From an uncultured Lewinella sp. (GTDB taxonomy: Bacteria; Bacteroidota; Bacteroidia; Chitinophagales; Saprospiraceae): DNA of 33,586 nt. The stretch spans positions 1 through 33,586 of the forward strand of contig CAJXMP010000012.1 in the NCBI GenBank assembly GCA_913056515.1. Reading direction: 5' to 3'. Of this stretch, positions 16,465 to 26,100 are shown in pieces (position 1 is the stretch's first letter; the number at the start of each line of letters is the position of its first letter). A program made the position numbers and the translations under genes. The notes beneath the pieces were generated by a model. That model saw only the letters and a program-made list of their open reading frames with translations, was not told the origin of the DNA and made no database searches.

Positions 16465-17411
16465 AACAAAAAGGATTAGGCGGAACCTCATTTGAATTTA
16501 AAGGACAAACCGATTTTTACCGCGGAAAAGTTAGAGATGTATATAGTTTTGGTGATACGCTACTTATGATCGCTAGTGATCGAATTTCAGCGTTTGATCA
16601 CATATTGCCTAGACCTATTCCGCATAAGGGACAAGTCCTCAATCAAATCGCAGGTTATTTCCTAAATGCCTGTAAGGATATTTGCCCCATATGGTTAGAA
16701 TCTACGCCTGATGCTAATGTGGCTATTGGAAAGAAAGTTGTTCCATTTCGAATAGAAATGGTTATCCGAGGCTACCTAACTGGTCATGCTTGGCGTACAT
16801 ATAAATCAGGGAAAAGAGTGCTTTGCGGAGTAACCTTGCCAGAGGGCATGAAAGAACATGATGCTTTTCCACATCCGATCATCACACCAGCGACTAAAGC
16901 TGATGAAGGGCATGATGAAGATATTTCTAGAGCAGAAATTTTGGCTCAAGGTATTGTCTCAGAAGCAGATTATTTGAAGCTGGAGGAGTATACTCGAAAA
17001 TTATTTCAGCGTGGAACTGAAATGGCGGCCAAGCAAGGGCTAATATTAGTAGATACGAAGTATGAGTTTGGTAAAATAGGAGAGGAGATATATCTGATTG
17101 ATGAGATTCATACACCGGACAGTTCTAGGTATTTCTATGCCGATGGGTACGAAGAGCGTCAAGCCAATAATGAACCACAAAAGCAATTATCCAAAGAGTT
17201 TGTTCGAGAGTGGTTAATGGAAAATGGTTTTCAGGGCTTAGAGGGACAAGTCATGCCGAAGATGCCAGATGCCTTTGTGGAAAAGGTTACCGCACGATAT
17301 ATTGAATTATATGAGCAGGTGACAGGGCAGACCTTCCAAGCTGCCGATATTACCCAAATTGAGGAGCGCATTGTCCAGAACTTGGTTGGACAATTTGAAT
17401 TGAAGGCATAA
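16461..17411 (+). CDS. purC: Phosphoribosylaminoimidazole-succinocarboxamide synthase (SAICAR synthetase)
   Basis: A 316-residue cytosolic enzyme of de novo purine synthesis that joins CAIR and aspartate with ATP to give SAICAR. Family motifs are complete: YRGKVRDVY near the N-terminus, [46 protein letters not shown] and [12 protein letters not shown]. It is of the longer (~300-residue) type found in yeast and Bacteroidota rather than the ~240-residue E. coli form. The ATG overlaps the upstream MFS stop by four bases, so both are expressed from one message. Nothing is missing. Confidence 0.96.
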   Translation: MKQKGLGGTSFEFKGQTDFYRGKVRDVYSFGDTLLMIASDRISAFDHILPRPIPHKGQVLNQIAGYFLNACKDICPIWLESTPDANVAIGKKVVPFRIEMVIRGYLTGHAWRTYKSGKRVLCGVTLPEGMKEHDAFPHPIITPATKADEGHDEDISRAEILAQGIVSEADYLKLEEYTRKLFQRGTEMAAKQGLILVDTKYEFGKIGEEIYLIDEIHTPDSSRYFYADGYEERQANNEPQKQLSKEFVREWLMENGFQGLEGQVMPKMPDAFVEKVTARYIELYEQVTGQTFQAADITQIEERIVQNLVGQFELKA

Positions 17412-17434
17412 AAAATACCCATCCAAAGGATGGG
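17411..17434 (-). terminator. Intrinsic terminator of the oxidoreductase gene
   Basis: CCCATCC at 17418-17424 pairs with GGATGGG at 17428-17434. The T-rich tail (TATTTTTTAT) appears only when read on the minus strand, so it serves the convergent gene at 17471-18667 rather than purC, although it touches the purC stop codon. Confidence 0.7.
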
Positions 17435-17470
17435 CATTCCATAAAAATCTAATCGCCTTTAAATATTTGT

Positions 17471-18667
17471 CTATGATATATAGTCCGTTAAGTATTCAAA
17501 ATGCTGCCCTAATTGGCCTTGATCAGCCACGGTTGCTCTCTCAATAACTGGACTATTTTCTGTCAATAATTCTTCGATAACAAAAGATATGAATTGTTGT
17601 CCAAAGGAAATCGATGCATCTCTTGGCATCTCATTGGGCAAGTTATCAATTGTCATCATGCATATAGCTTGATCTTCGCTCCAATCACATGCTTCCCCTC
17701 TTTTTTTGTCGAATCCAAAAAGGGGATCGGCAATAGTGGATGCTTTTATGGTAGCTGGAATAGAGGCTACTGGAGCAATATCACAAGTTACATCTGCAAT
17801 CGCTTGGATGTTAAATGAATCATTTTTCATGTCCTCCAAACTAAAAAGTGCGGGAGCTTCATTATCCCAATACATACCATTGATCAGTACATCACTTCTG
17901 TGAGCGAAAGGTAGGAAATTCGATTCAAATTCTTGTGGGTTTTGGTAAAATTCTTTTTTGCTAAACGCTTGCCCATCCTTGCGTTTTACATATTCTTTGC
18001 TGGAGATTTGAGTAAAAATGGCTTCATCATAGGTATGCTTGAGATAATCTTCAGGACTTACTTCCTTGATATTCATGTCTTTAAGTACCTCTGCGGCACC
18101 CATACTCACTCTACCTGTACCAGTAAGTACTATACGCATAGGTGGAAGGATTAAATTTTTGTAAACGGATTGAGCTTCGGCATAATCTTTACAATCTCGC
18201 ATTCTTTTCAAATCAAAAAGGCCAGTTTTCTTTCCATAAGCCAGGACGCCATTATGAGCCCCAACCATACCCGCAAATTTCCCAAATGCAATTAATCTTT
18301 TACCGGCATCATCCGTTAGAACCTCGTAGTCAATAAGTTTGATTTCCTTTTTTAAAATTTCCTGGAGTAAACCCTTATTGTAAGGCTGTTCTTTGATGGT
18401 ATGAGAAAAGAACAAGTAGGTCTTGTTTGCTATCAAATCAGCAATTTTAACCTCTTTGACCCCCATTAGTATATCACAATCTGTTACTTCATCTACTAGG
18501 GTAATGCCTTTTGCTGCATATTCATCGTCTGAAAAGCATCTAGATGGTGATTTTTGAACGACTATTTCTACGGGATATTTTTGCAGTATTTCTGCGCAAT
18601 GATCAGGTGTAAGTGGTACTCTAGAGTCTGGAGGAATTTTGCCCTCTCTGATAATTCCAATCTTCAT
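17471..18667 (-). CDS. NAD(P)-dependent oxidoreductase, alanine dehydrogenase/PNT superfamily, saccharopine-dehydrogenase (LYS1)-like
   Basis: A 398-residue soluble enzyme. The N-terminal domain opens with MKIGIIREGK and P(x)DSRVPLTP, typical of the AlaDH/PNT N-terminal domain. YLFFSHTIKEQPYNKGLL (about 84-101), LIDYE (111-115) and GKFAGMVGAHNG (129-140) recall yeast-type saccharopine dehydrogenase (lysine-forming). The nucleotide-binding loop GTGRVSMG is at 183-190, and ADVTCDI plus SIPATIKASTIADPLFGFD follow near residue 290-320. I place it in this superfamily with confidence. Calling it saccharopine dehydrogenase rather than alanine dehydrogenase or an uncharacterised amino-acid dehydrogenase is tentative. 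No lysine pathway genes are adjacent. Confidence 0.78.
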   Translation of the reverse strand: MKIGIIREGKIPPDSRVPLTPDHCAEILQKYPVEIVVQKSPSRCFSDDEYAAKGITLVDEVTDCDILMGVKEVKIADLIANKTYLFFSHTIKEQPYNKGLLQEILKKEIKLIDYEVLTDDAGKRLIAFGKFAGMVGAHNGVLAYGKKTGLFDLKRMRDCKDYAEAQSVYKNLILPPMRIVLTGTGRVSMGAAEVLKDMNIKEVSPEDYLKHTYDEAIFTQISSKEYVKRKDGQAFSKKEFYQNPQEFESNFLPFAHRSDVLINGMYWDNEAPALFSLEDMKNDSFNIQAIADVTCDIAPVASIPATIKASTIADPLFGFDKKRGEACDWSEDQAICMMTIDNLPNEMPRDASISFGQQFISFVIEELLTENSPVIERATVADQGQLGQHFEYLTDYIS

Positions 18668-18947
18668 GCAATAATAATTTTTCCCTAGTCTTTGGACGGT
18701 GTATTATGTGACCGTAAAATAGGAAAATTTATGGAAGTGCATAGTCGGAATAGGGCAGAAATAGGAATTTGATTGAAAGGGGAATTAGACTTGGATTAAT
18801 TGCATGGATAAGCTTTTGATAATCAAGAACTTTTTATCATTACAATTTTAACAGTCTGTTTGTGGGCTTTTATTTAGCTTAAAAAAGCTTTAAATTGCAG
18901 GTCCTTTGGAACTATATGCAAGCTTGACTAGTTTAATCCTTGCATTT

Positions 18948-19318
18948 GGGGACGTAATGGAATCGACAGGAATGACTTTCGATTAGTAAGCATGCCGGAG
19001 CAACATTGCTCACTCCGTTAAAAAATGGGAATGAACATTTTATATGGCAACACAAATTATGCCATTGCTGCCTAATTCTAGGAATTAGAAGCATTTATGC
19101 CTCTTGCTTGATGCCTAATACACAGCAGGACCGCATATCAACAACTTGTAGGCTGGCTGAAAGGAGTATCTCCTCCGGACAGTAAGATTTCAGAGGTTAA
19201 GGTAGAAGGTGGTTGGTTTGCATACCTTCCTTTTACTCGAAAATTCAAGTGTAAACTAAGCATGTAGAAAGCTCTTTGATGCTTTCGCTGGACGCGAGTT
19301 CGACTCTCGCCGTCTCCA
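18948..19318 (+). ncRNA. ssrA: Transfer-messenger RNA (tmRNA)
   Basis: The 5' end GGGGACG (18948-18954) pairs with CGTCTCC (19311-19317) to form a tRNA-like acceptor stem with one G-U. A T-arm precedes it (GCGAGTTCGACTCTCGC, with TTCGACT), and the 5' side has the conserved AATGGAATCGACAGG. The discriminator is A19318, and CCA is not encoded. The tag reading frame runs from GGC at 19046 to TAA at 19073-19075 and predicts GNTNYAIAA, with the usual hydrophobic AIAA end read by ClpXP-type proteases. The RNA rescues stalled ribosomes with SmpB. It is one-piece, not permuted. The 280 bases upstream contain no gene, and I could not find a clean TAnnTTTG promoter there. A strong terminator follows. 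Confidence 0.96.
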
Positions 19319-19325
19319 CAAAGTA

Positions 19326-19357
19326 AAAGCCCAGCAATACACGTATTGCTGGGCTTT
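19326..19357. terminator. Terminator shared by ssrA and the SnoaL-like lipoprotein gene
   Basis: A 14-bp perfect stem (19326-19339 with 19344-19357) whose arms end in AAA/TTT. It lies between the tmRNA (plus) and a convergent minus-strand gene ending at 19381, and can serve both. Confidence 0.8.
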
Positions 19358-19380
19358 CTGATTAAAGATTTCTCTAAACA

Positions 19381-19953
19381 TTAATCTTCAGCAGTTTCTG
19401 AATCTGAATCTGAATCTGCTTCTGCTTCTGCTTCTGCTTTCATTCTTGCATAGACATTGATTTTTTTGATTTTATCACCAGCAAATTCAATATCATGCAC
19501 ATGATGTTCTAAGGTTTCATTTCCTTCCTCATCTACATCTGTTAGATCATTTCCGGTAGTTAACCAATGTGTCATAACCCCTTCCTCATTTAGTCCAGAG
19601 TTGGTAATCATCCATTTTACAGTCCACTTTGGATTTCCTGTTTTAAACCAATTGTCTAGAATTTCAATATGGTCCTCGGTACCCATAATTACTGCACCGC
19701 TTGGTGGATATCCTTCCCATCCATCAGCATTAATTGCTGCAATCTTTTCTAAGTCGCGATCATTATGTGCATTAATATAATCTATCCAGATTTGCTCTAA
19801 TGCAGTGTCACCCGCTACAAGGTCTGTACTTTGACCATCTTCCCCGATGGAAGAACCGATTACGGTAGGTGTTGTACTTTCTTCAGCAGTTTCTGGATTT
19901 GCACAGGAAAAAATAAGCATGGTGCAGCCTATTATTGTTAGTAATTTATTCAT
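19381..19953 (-). CDS. SnoaL/NTF2-like lipoprotein with acidic repeat tail
   Basis: A 190-residue protein. Its signal peptide ends in the lipobox IFSC (Cys at about residue 17) and is followed by a Glu/Thr-rich linker. A domain at about 52-170 (WIDYINAHNDRDLEKIAAINADGWEGY, then WMITNSGLNEEGVMTHWL) resembles SnoaL/NTF2-like folds, which bind small hydrophobic ligands or act as simple enzymes. No catalytic residues can be assigned. The last ~20 residues are alternating AEAEAEAD and SDSDSE encoded by hexanucleotide repeats. The gene is single, between the tmRNA terminator and the giant-protein terminator. Confidence 0.75.
   Translation of the reverse strand: MNKLLTIIGCTMLIFSCANPETAEESTTPTVIGSSIGEDGQSTDLVAGDTALEQIWIDYINAHNDRDLEKIAAINADGWEGYPPSGAVIMGTEDHIEILDNWFKTGNPKWTVKWMITNSGLNEEGVMTHWLTTGNDLTDVDEEGNETLEHHVHDIEFAGDKIKKINVYARMKAEAEAEADSDSDSETAED
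19397..19438. repeat. Hexanucleotide microsatellite in the 3' end of the SnoaL-like gene
   Basis: Three TCTGAA units are followed directly by four TCTGCT units (plus strand), in frame on the minus strand as Ser-Asp/Glu and Ala-Glu dipeptides. A unit change adds or removes two residues without a frameshift. Confidence 0.85.
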
Positions 19954-20081
19954 GGTAAACGTTTGTATGGTTAATAATAAAACAAATAAATTTTAAGTCA
20001 AATGTGGTATTCGTTTAAGCGTATAGAGTACCATCCTATTAGAAAGGTAATAGTTTTATTTATTGATTTTCAATTAGTTAC

Positions 20082-20115
20082 AAAAAATTAACGGGAGGAC
20101 CGAAGTCCTCCCGTT
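20082..20115 (-). terminator. Intrinsic terminator of the giant T9SS protein gene
   Basis: The 11-bp arms 20090-20100 and 20105-20115 enclose CGAA, a stable tetraloop sequence. On the minus strand the stem is followed by AATTTTTTG. It lies 24 bases past the stop codon. Confidence 0.88.
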
Positions 20116-20138
20116 CACGCCTGGAATATGTTCAAAGA

Positions 20139-23100
20139 TTATAATCTGACCATTTTTTTGGTAATCAAATAGCGGTCAACCTCCAGGGTGTAATAGTATA
20201 TTCCTCTAGGAATATTTTGAAGTATTATATCATTATTTCCTTTCTCATAATTTCCTTCAATAGATTTAACCAACTGTCCGTTGATATGTCTAATGGACAG
20301 TTTGACTTCAGCATCTTCTGGAAGGAAGAAAGGAATTCTAGTCACCTTACTGAATGGGTTTGGAACATTCTGATAAAGCTCCATACGCTGATTGGCTTGT
20401 TCTCCTATCCATAACTCAACAGATTGAATTGGATAGGTATTAGAATACGCTTCAGCTGCAGTTATTCTAGAGTTCAATGAAATCAATTCACTTAGTTTTC
20501 CAGCTTTTAATGCTTCGAACTCAAAAGTGATCAATTCATCTTGATCAAATAGGCGTTCTTCAGCATCATTCCATGACGCCGTGATGGCTCCATAAGATAG
20601 ATTAGTTAAGCCTATATGCTCCTCATTTAAGATACTGTAGTATGTTTCAACCAATCTCAGTGCTTGCTCGTCAAAATTCAGCGTAAACTGGAATCCTAAA
20701 CTAGCTTGATTAGCGGATAAGCTTACTCGATAAGTCTGTCCAGGAATCAAGTCTTGATCTGCTGTTTGAATGATAAATGGATGATTCTCATCTCTATCCT
20801 CCGCTGGCATGAAGCTATGACTTTGAGCAGAACCATTCACATCACCAATCTTGATACCAATAAAGTTGACGTCTTGATCAGCGTCGATGTTATTGATACT
20901 AATCACCTCAGGGAAACCTGTTGCCCATGGATTAGTAGGATCTGGGAATACATAATCCGCATCTATAAATCTCCAAGACTGATTGTTCGGGAAGTTTAGA
21001 TTAAGCGTTAGAATGAGTTTTCTAATAGCTACTAAATCTAAGGTTGAAATAGTACCCGAATTATTTGCATCTGCTGCAATCAACTGATACGGAGAATCTA
21101 ATAGATCCATACCTAAGATATGCTTGGTAATGAATACTATATCCAAAGTGGATACCCCATTAGTTGGATCTAAATCCAATGTTGGAGCGATAGTATAATC
21201 TTCACCCGTTTCAAGCGCATCAAAAACAAAGGCTCCATCTACACCAGTCTCATAAGTGAATAATCCACCATTGATAGATACTGTTGCAAATTCTATGGCT
21301 TCATCTTCTTCTGTATTCAATGCACCAGCTACAGTTAAAGAACCTGTAGAGCAGGCGTTCATATTGTCTTGTACATCTAAAGCAACTACACAGAAGTCCG
21401 TGTTACCTGCTTCATCCCATACATGTAACTCAATAGTTTGAACACCAATATGGGAACAATCAAAGTCCTGTGTCGTTTGCGTAATATCCGCTGACAGGCT
21501 GAATTGTAATTGATCGGCGTCTGTACAGTTGTCGAAAGAACCGAAGTTGAAATCTGTAGCATTAACAGATGCCATGCCGCCGCCATTGCCATCAGGCATA
21601 ATTTCTACCACTAGCTCATCAATACAGTAAGGTGTTGGTTTTTTACCATCTGTAAGAACAACATCAGTCGTCCAATAAGAAATATTTCCACAATCATCAT
21701 TTACCTCGTATGTAAGCGAGTAAGTACCTAGTGGAACTTCAGCGTAAACGCCATTAGATCCAAATGCAGCTAAATCGGTAGAAGTAACCTGGTAGTCATA
21801 AGTCGAACATTCGCCTAAAACTGTTGGTGCAGGAATCGTAACGTCAAGATCACATCCAACCAACACTTCTATTTCGATATCGCCTGTTTCTTCAATTACA
21901 GGAGCTTGTGTATCATAGATGTCTAAGGTTTGTACATGTGTAACATAATCATCACCAGAAACACTATAGATATTATCCCCAGCTGATACTAGGATAGCAT
22001 TCTCTTGTGATGTTCCAGAGTATGTACACCAGTTAATAGCAGTCCAAGTTCTTATAATTTTATAACAACCAATATTAGTTGTGTAATAGTAGTCATCCGT
22101 GTATGAAACAGCTACCATTTCACAGTCGTCCTCTGAAATTACAGCTTCTCCAAATTGTGGATCTGGTACAGAGCAATCTGCTTCTAATTCACCAGTCCAG
22201 TCTTCAGGGAAGTTAACCGTCCAAGAAGATTCATGTTCTATGGAGATAGTCTGAGTACATGGTAATGCGTTATTACCTGCCTCATCTACGGCTGTCCAAT
22301 TTCTTATAATAGCACCTTCTCCACATTGATCAATCGTGTATGTAACGGATAAATCCATAGAAGCTTCACAATTGTCTACAACCATAGCTGGACCATAATT
22401 ATCTAGGAAAGCAAATGCTTCTGCTGCTTCTAGATCTGGATCTTGAGCCATTTGCTCAGTTGCAAGATCTAAGGCTGCACCAAGTTCCTCGAAATAGACA
22501 TTACAGTCAATACTTGTGTTGTCTGGACAAAGTAGATTCGGACCTAATTTATCCTCTACATCTACCTCTGTCATACATTGATTTGTATTACCATAACAAT
22601 CTGTACCTCTTAGGATAACCATAACTACATCGTCTGAACAGTCAAAAGATACCGTTTCGCTGAATACTTGATCATCCATACGGGCTACTTCAAGCGTCTC
22701 CAAACAACAATTATCGTGTGAACCATTATCAAATACTTCAAAATCGACTATAGCTGTTCCAGCTGAGTTGAGCACAACTTCTTTGAATTGGATACATACC
22801 ATATCAGGTGTAACAGCATCGGTTACCTCCAAGTTATATTCACAGGAACTGGTGTTTCCACAATCATCAATAACCTGATAATTTACTTCAAAAGTACCTT
22901 TCGGGATATCGGTAATAAGTCCACCATTAGAATACATAGATCCAAATAGGGTACTTGTAATTACCTCATAGTCAGAGCATGCATCAGTAATAGTTGCTGG
23001 TGGAATTAAATAATCTGTATTACATCCAATACCTGCATCCACACTTATGGTTACATCAGTTGGACAAGTAATAGATGCACCTGTTTGGTCTTTTACCTTG

Positions 23101-26100
23101 ATGACTTGTAAATGCTGAATAGGGTTTATTCCTATTTGAGCAGGTAGGCATGGATCATATACCGACCATAATCTCAATATATCATAGGTTCCACCACAAA
23201 GGTTGAACACTAAATCTTCCATAACTATAGATAAGCCACATGAAGCTTCTTGGTCAAATGATGATCCGAAAGCAGTAGGAGACCCTGCAGAAGATGGATC
23301 TGTTAATTCAGGATTTGAATTCAAATCTCCACATGTTATAGCAGGATTGGCAAACCCGTCAAAGTTAGCAGGGAAATCCACATCTTCTAGTAATATACGC
23401 TCGATTGATATCGTATGTGAACAAGAACTACTATTTCCAGATTCATCAACCGCTGTAAAGGTTCTAGTTAATTCTGAAATAACATGATCACATTCATCTA
23501 AGTCTGTCACTACATCATTTACAATCCATTCAATTGAAGCTTCACAAGAAGTCAAGATTGCTGAACCTGTTGTTGCCTCGTCAGTAGAATCAAAACATTT
23601 AACAGTAATATCAGCAGGACATTCAATAATTGGATTATTATAGTCCTGTACATGTATTTGGCTCCAACAGAAGTTTCCTGAGTCAGGATCAAGCACCATA
23701 ACTAGGAAGTTTTCTCCTACGTCATTGACATCAACAAAAGGCGAATTTGGTATAGGAAATCCTATCATATCCGTTATTGTGATTTCGTAATCATCATAGC
23801 AATGATAATTGTTACCTTCCAATAACATATCTGCATTCAACTCCTCTAAACAATCAGCACCTAGTGAAACATTAACCAAATCATTACAAACCATAGTGTA
23901 AGGATTCGGAACATACTCAATGACTTCAATGGTAAATGAACACATATCTGAATTACCTGCCTCATCTAGTATAGTAATATCTACAGTATGTAGGCCTATG
24001 TCAAATGCAGTACAAGGTTCAATAGAGAATATGGTATCTGTTACTGCACAATTATCTGTTGCTGAAAGAGGTTCATAGCATACTGTTATATCACATAGCC
24101 CCCCATCTAGATTGAAGATCATATCAGCTGGACATTCAACAACAGGTGCTTCCGTATCATTTACTGTGACATCAAAAGAACATTGATGGTCATTTCCAGC
24201 TTCATCAATCAATGTATATAGAACAGTTGTTGTTCCTACACAGAAGAATTCACTTACATCATATCCTCCAAATGCTGTTAATTGACCATCTTCTGGCGTA
24301 CAAGCGGCATCATCAGAAAGATATTCTACTGAAATAGAACCCTCTTTACAATTATCCACTAACCAAGGATGAATCCAATCAAATTGAGCTCCACAAACAC
24401 CAGGGTCATTACTTAATACTACATCATCCATTTCAAATGGATTCATACAAGTGATTTCTAATGACCATGCCTCAAGTGTAAATGATCCTGAAGTATTCGG
24501 TGCAATGTCCAATGTCCATATTCCTTCAGATTTTATGGTATAAAGATCGTTGAATAGATCATATGGAAGGGATAAAATTGGAATTCGATCACCTTCTGGA
24601 CTTATCAGAGTAATATCTGCATTAGATACATCTACCGTTCCACTTAAGTCAAGTGACATTTGTCCAATGATACAAGCGTCAGTGATTTCAATTGTAGACT
24701 GATTACACTGATCTTCATTTACATCGGTTAATCCTGCACCTGAATATGTGTTTGTATTTGGATCTAATTCGCCACAGAAAGGATCTTCATCATCTAATAT
24801 AGTTACTTGGAATGAACAACTAGCAGATGACGCTGGCTCCGATTGAAGTGATGTTATTGTACCATTGTCTGCTAAAGCATCTAATGTAGGATTTAACAAA
24901 CCAATCGTTAATAAAGAACAATTTTCTTCTACTGCCCAGTCGGCGGCATCATCAGTATCTGCCTCACAATGTCTATAAACATTTCCTCCATTTAGTACTC
25001 CTGTGAAATTGTTACAAGTACTAGCTCCATTAACAGCAACTTGATCAATAACATTACCCATGTACTGAATTGCGTAACAAGCAGGTGTAGTTTCCAAAGC
25101 ATCATAAGAGAATTCGAAAACCATAACATCTCCTGAGGCTAAAACTGTTGGAGTAAGTGCTGGCAGGTTAGTAACCATAGGTAAAGTTTCTATGGCGTTA
25201 GGGTCTATTGAAGTTCTTACTACCTCTAAGCAGTTAATATCAATGGCTGCTGGACCAAGATTAACAATTTCTAATTGGTCAATAGCAGACCCCTGACTAA
25301 TCTCAGAAATTAATAAAAGTGGTTGGGAACTAACATTATACTTAACCCAAGTATCACCTTTGTCAAATATTTCACCACTCGCATCTCCAACACCACATCT
25401 TATTCTATCTGTTAGTGCTTCATCTGCAAATATTTCATAAGTCAAGGATAAGTTATCTTGACATACGCTTGAAATATCTGCGCCTATATTATAAACAACA
25501 GCATCACATCTCCAATCATCCGTAGTTTGAAGCACATCTTCTGGACAATTAATTTCAGGAATATTCCAGTAGTCATTTACTATCACCTTAACCTGACAGG
25601 TGTCTTTATTGCCAGAAAGATCAGTTGCTTCCCAATACATAATAGTTGTCCCTGCTGGGAATCTATCTCCACTTGTCAATCCTGTATTATCAATTTGTAC
25701 TACAGTTGGCACATCGCAGTTGTCTTCTGCAAGCGGTAATGCAAAGTTGACATAGGCATCACAATGGTCAGTTTCTGTATTTTCTACAACTGGTGGATAA
25801 GGGCAGTTGATAAATATTGGATCTAAATTGTCTTCTACAGTTACTGTAAATGTACATTCCATGAAATTACCCGTTGCATCTTCCACATAATAGAATACGG
25901 TAGAAACTCCCTTCGGGAAGTCATAACTAGCATTAAATAATGCGACATCTACATTGGTAGTACCATCATTATATATATTCAATAGAGGATCTAGATCGAA
26001 TGGTCCCTGAATGGTTCCATCTGGATTAGTTATTGTAAAGTTATATTCTGTAATCATACAGTTATCATAGATACCACCTGATAAAATATCTGGGTGCAGC

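Noticed and set aside
18905-18942. tmRNA promoter at TTTG 18905-18908 and TAATCCTTG 18934-18942
   Set aside because: The -7 box mismatches the consensus and the spacing is about 25 bases, so I did not call it.
20420-21190. Part of a cellulosome
   Set aside because: No glycoside hydrolases, carbohydrate-binding modules or scaffoldin repeats are present in the window. Dockerin-like and cohesin-like domains also occur widely outside cellulosomes.
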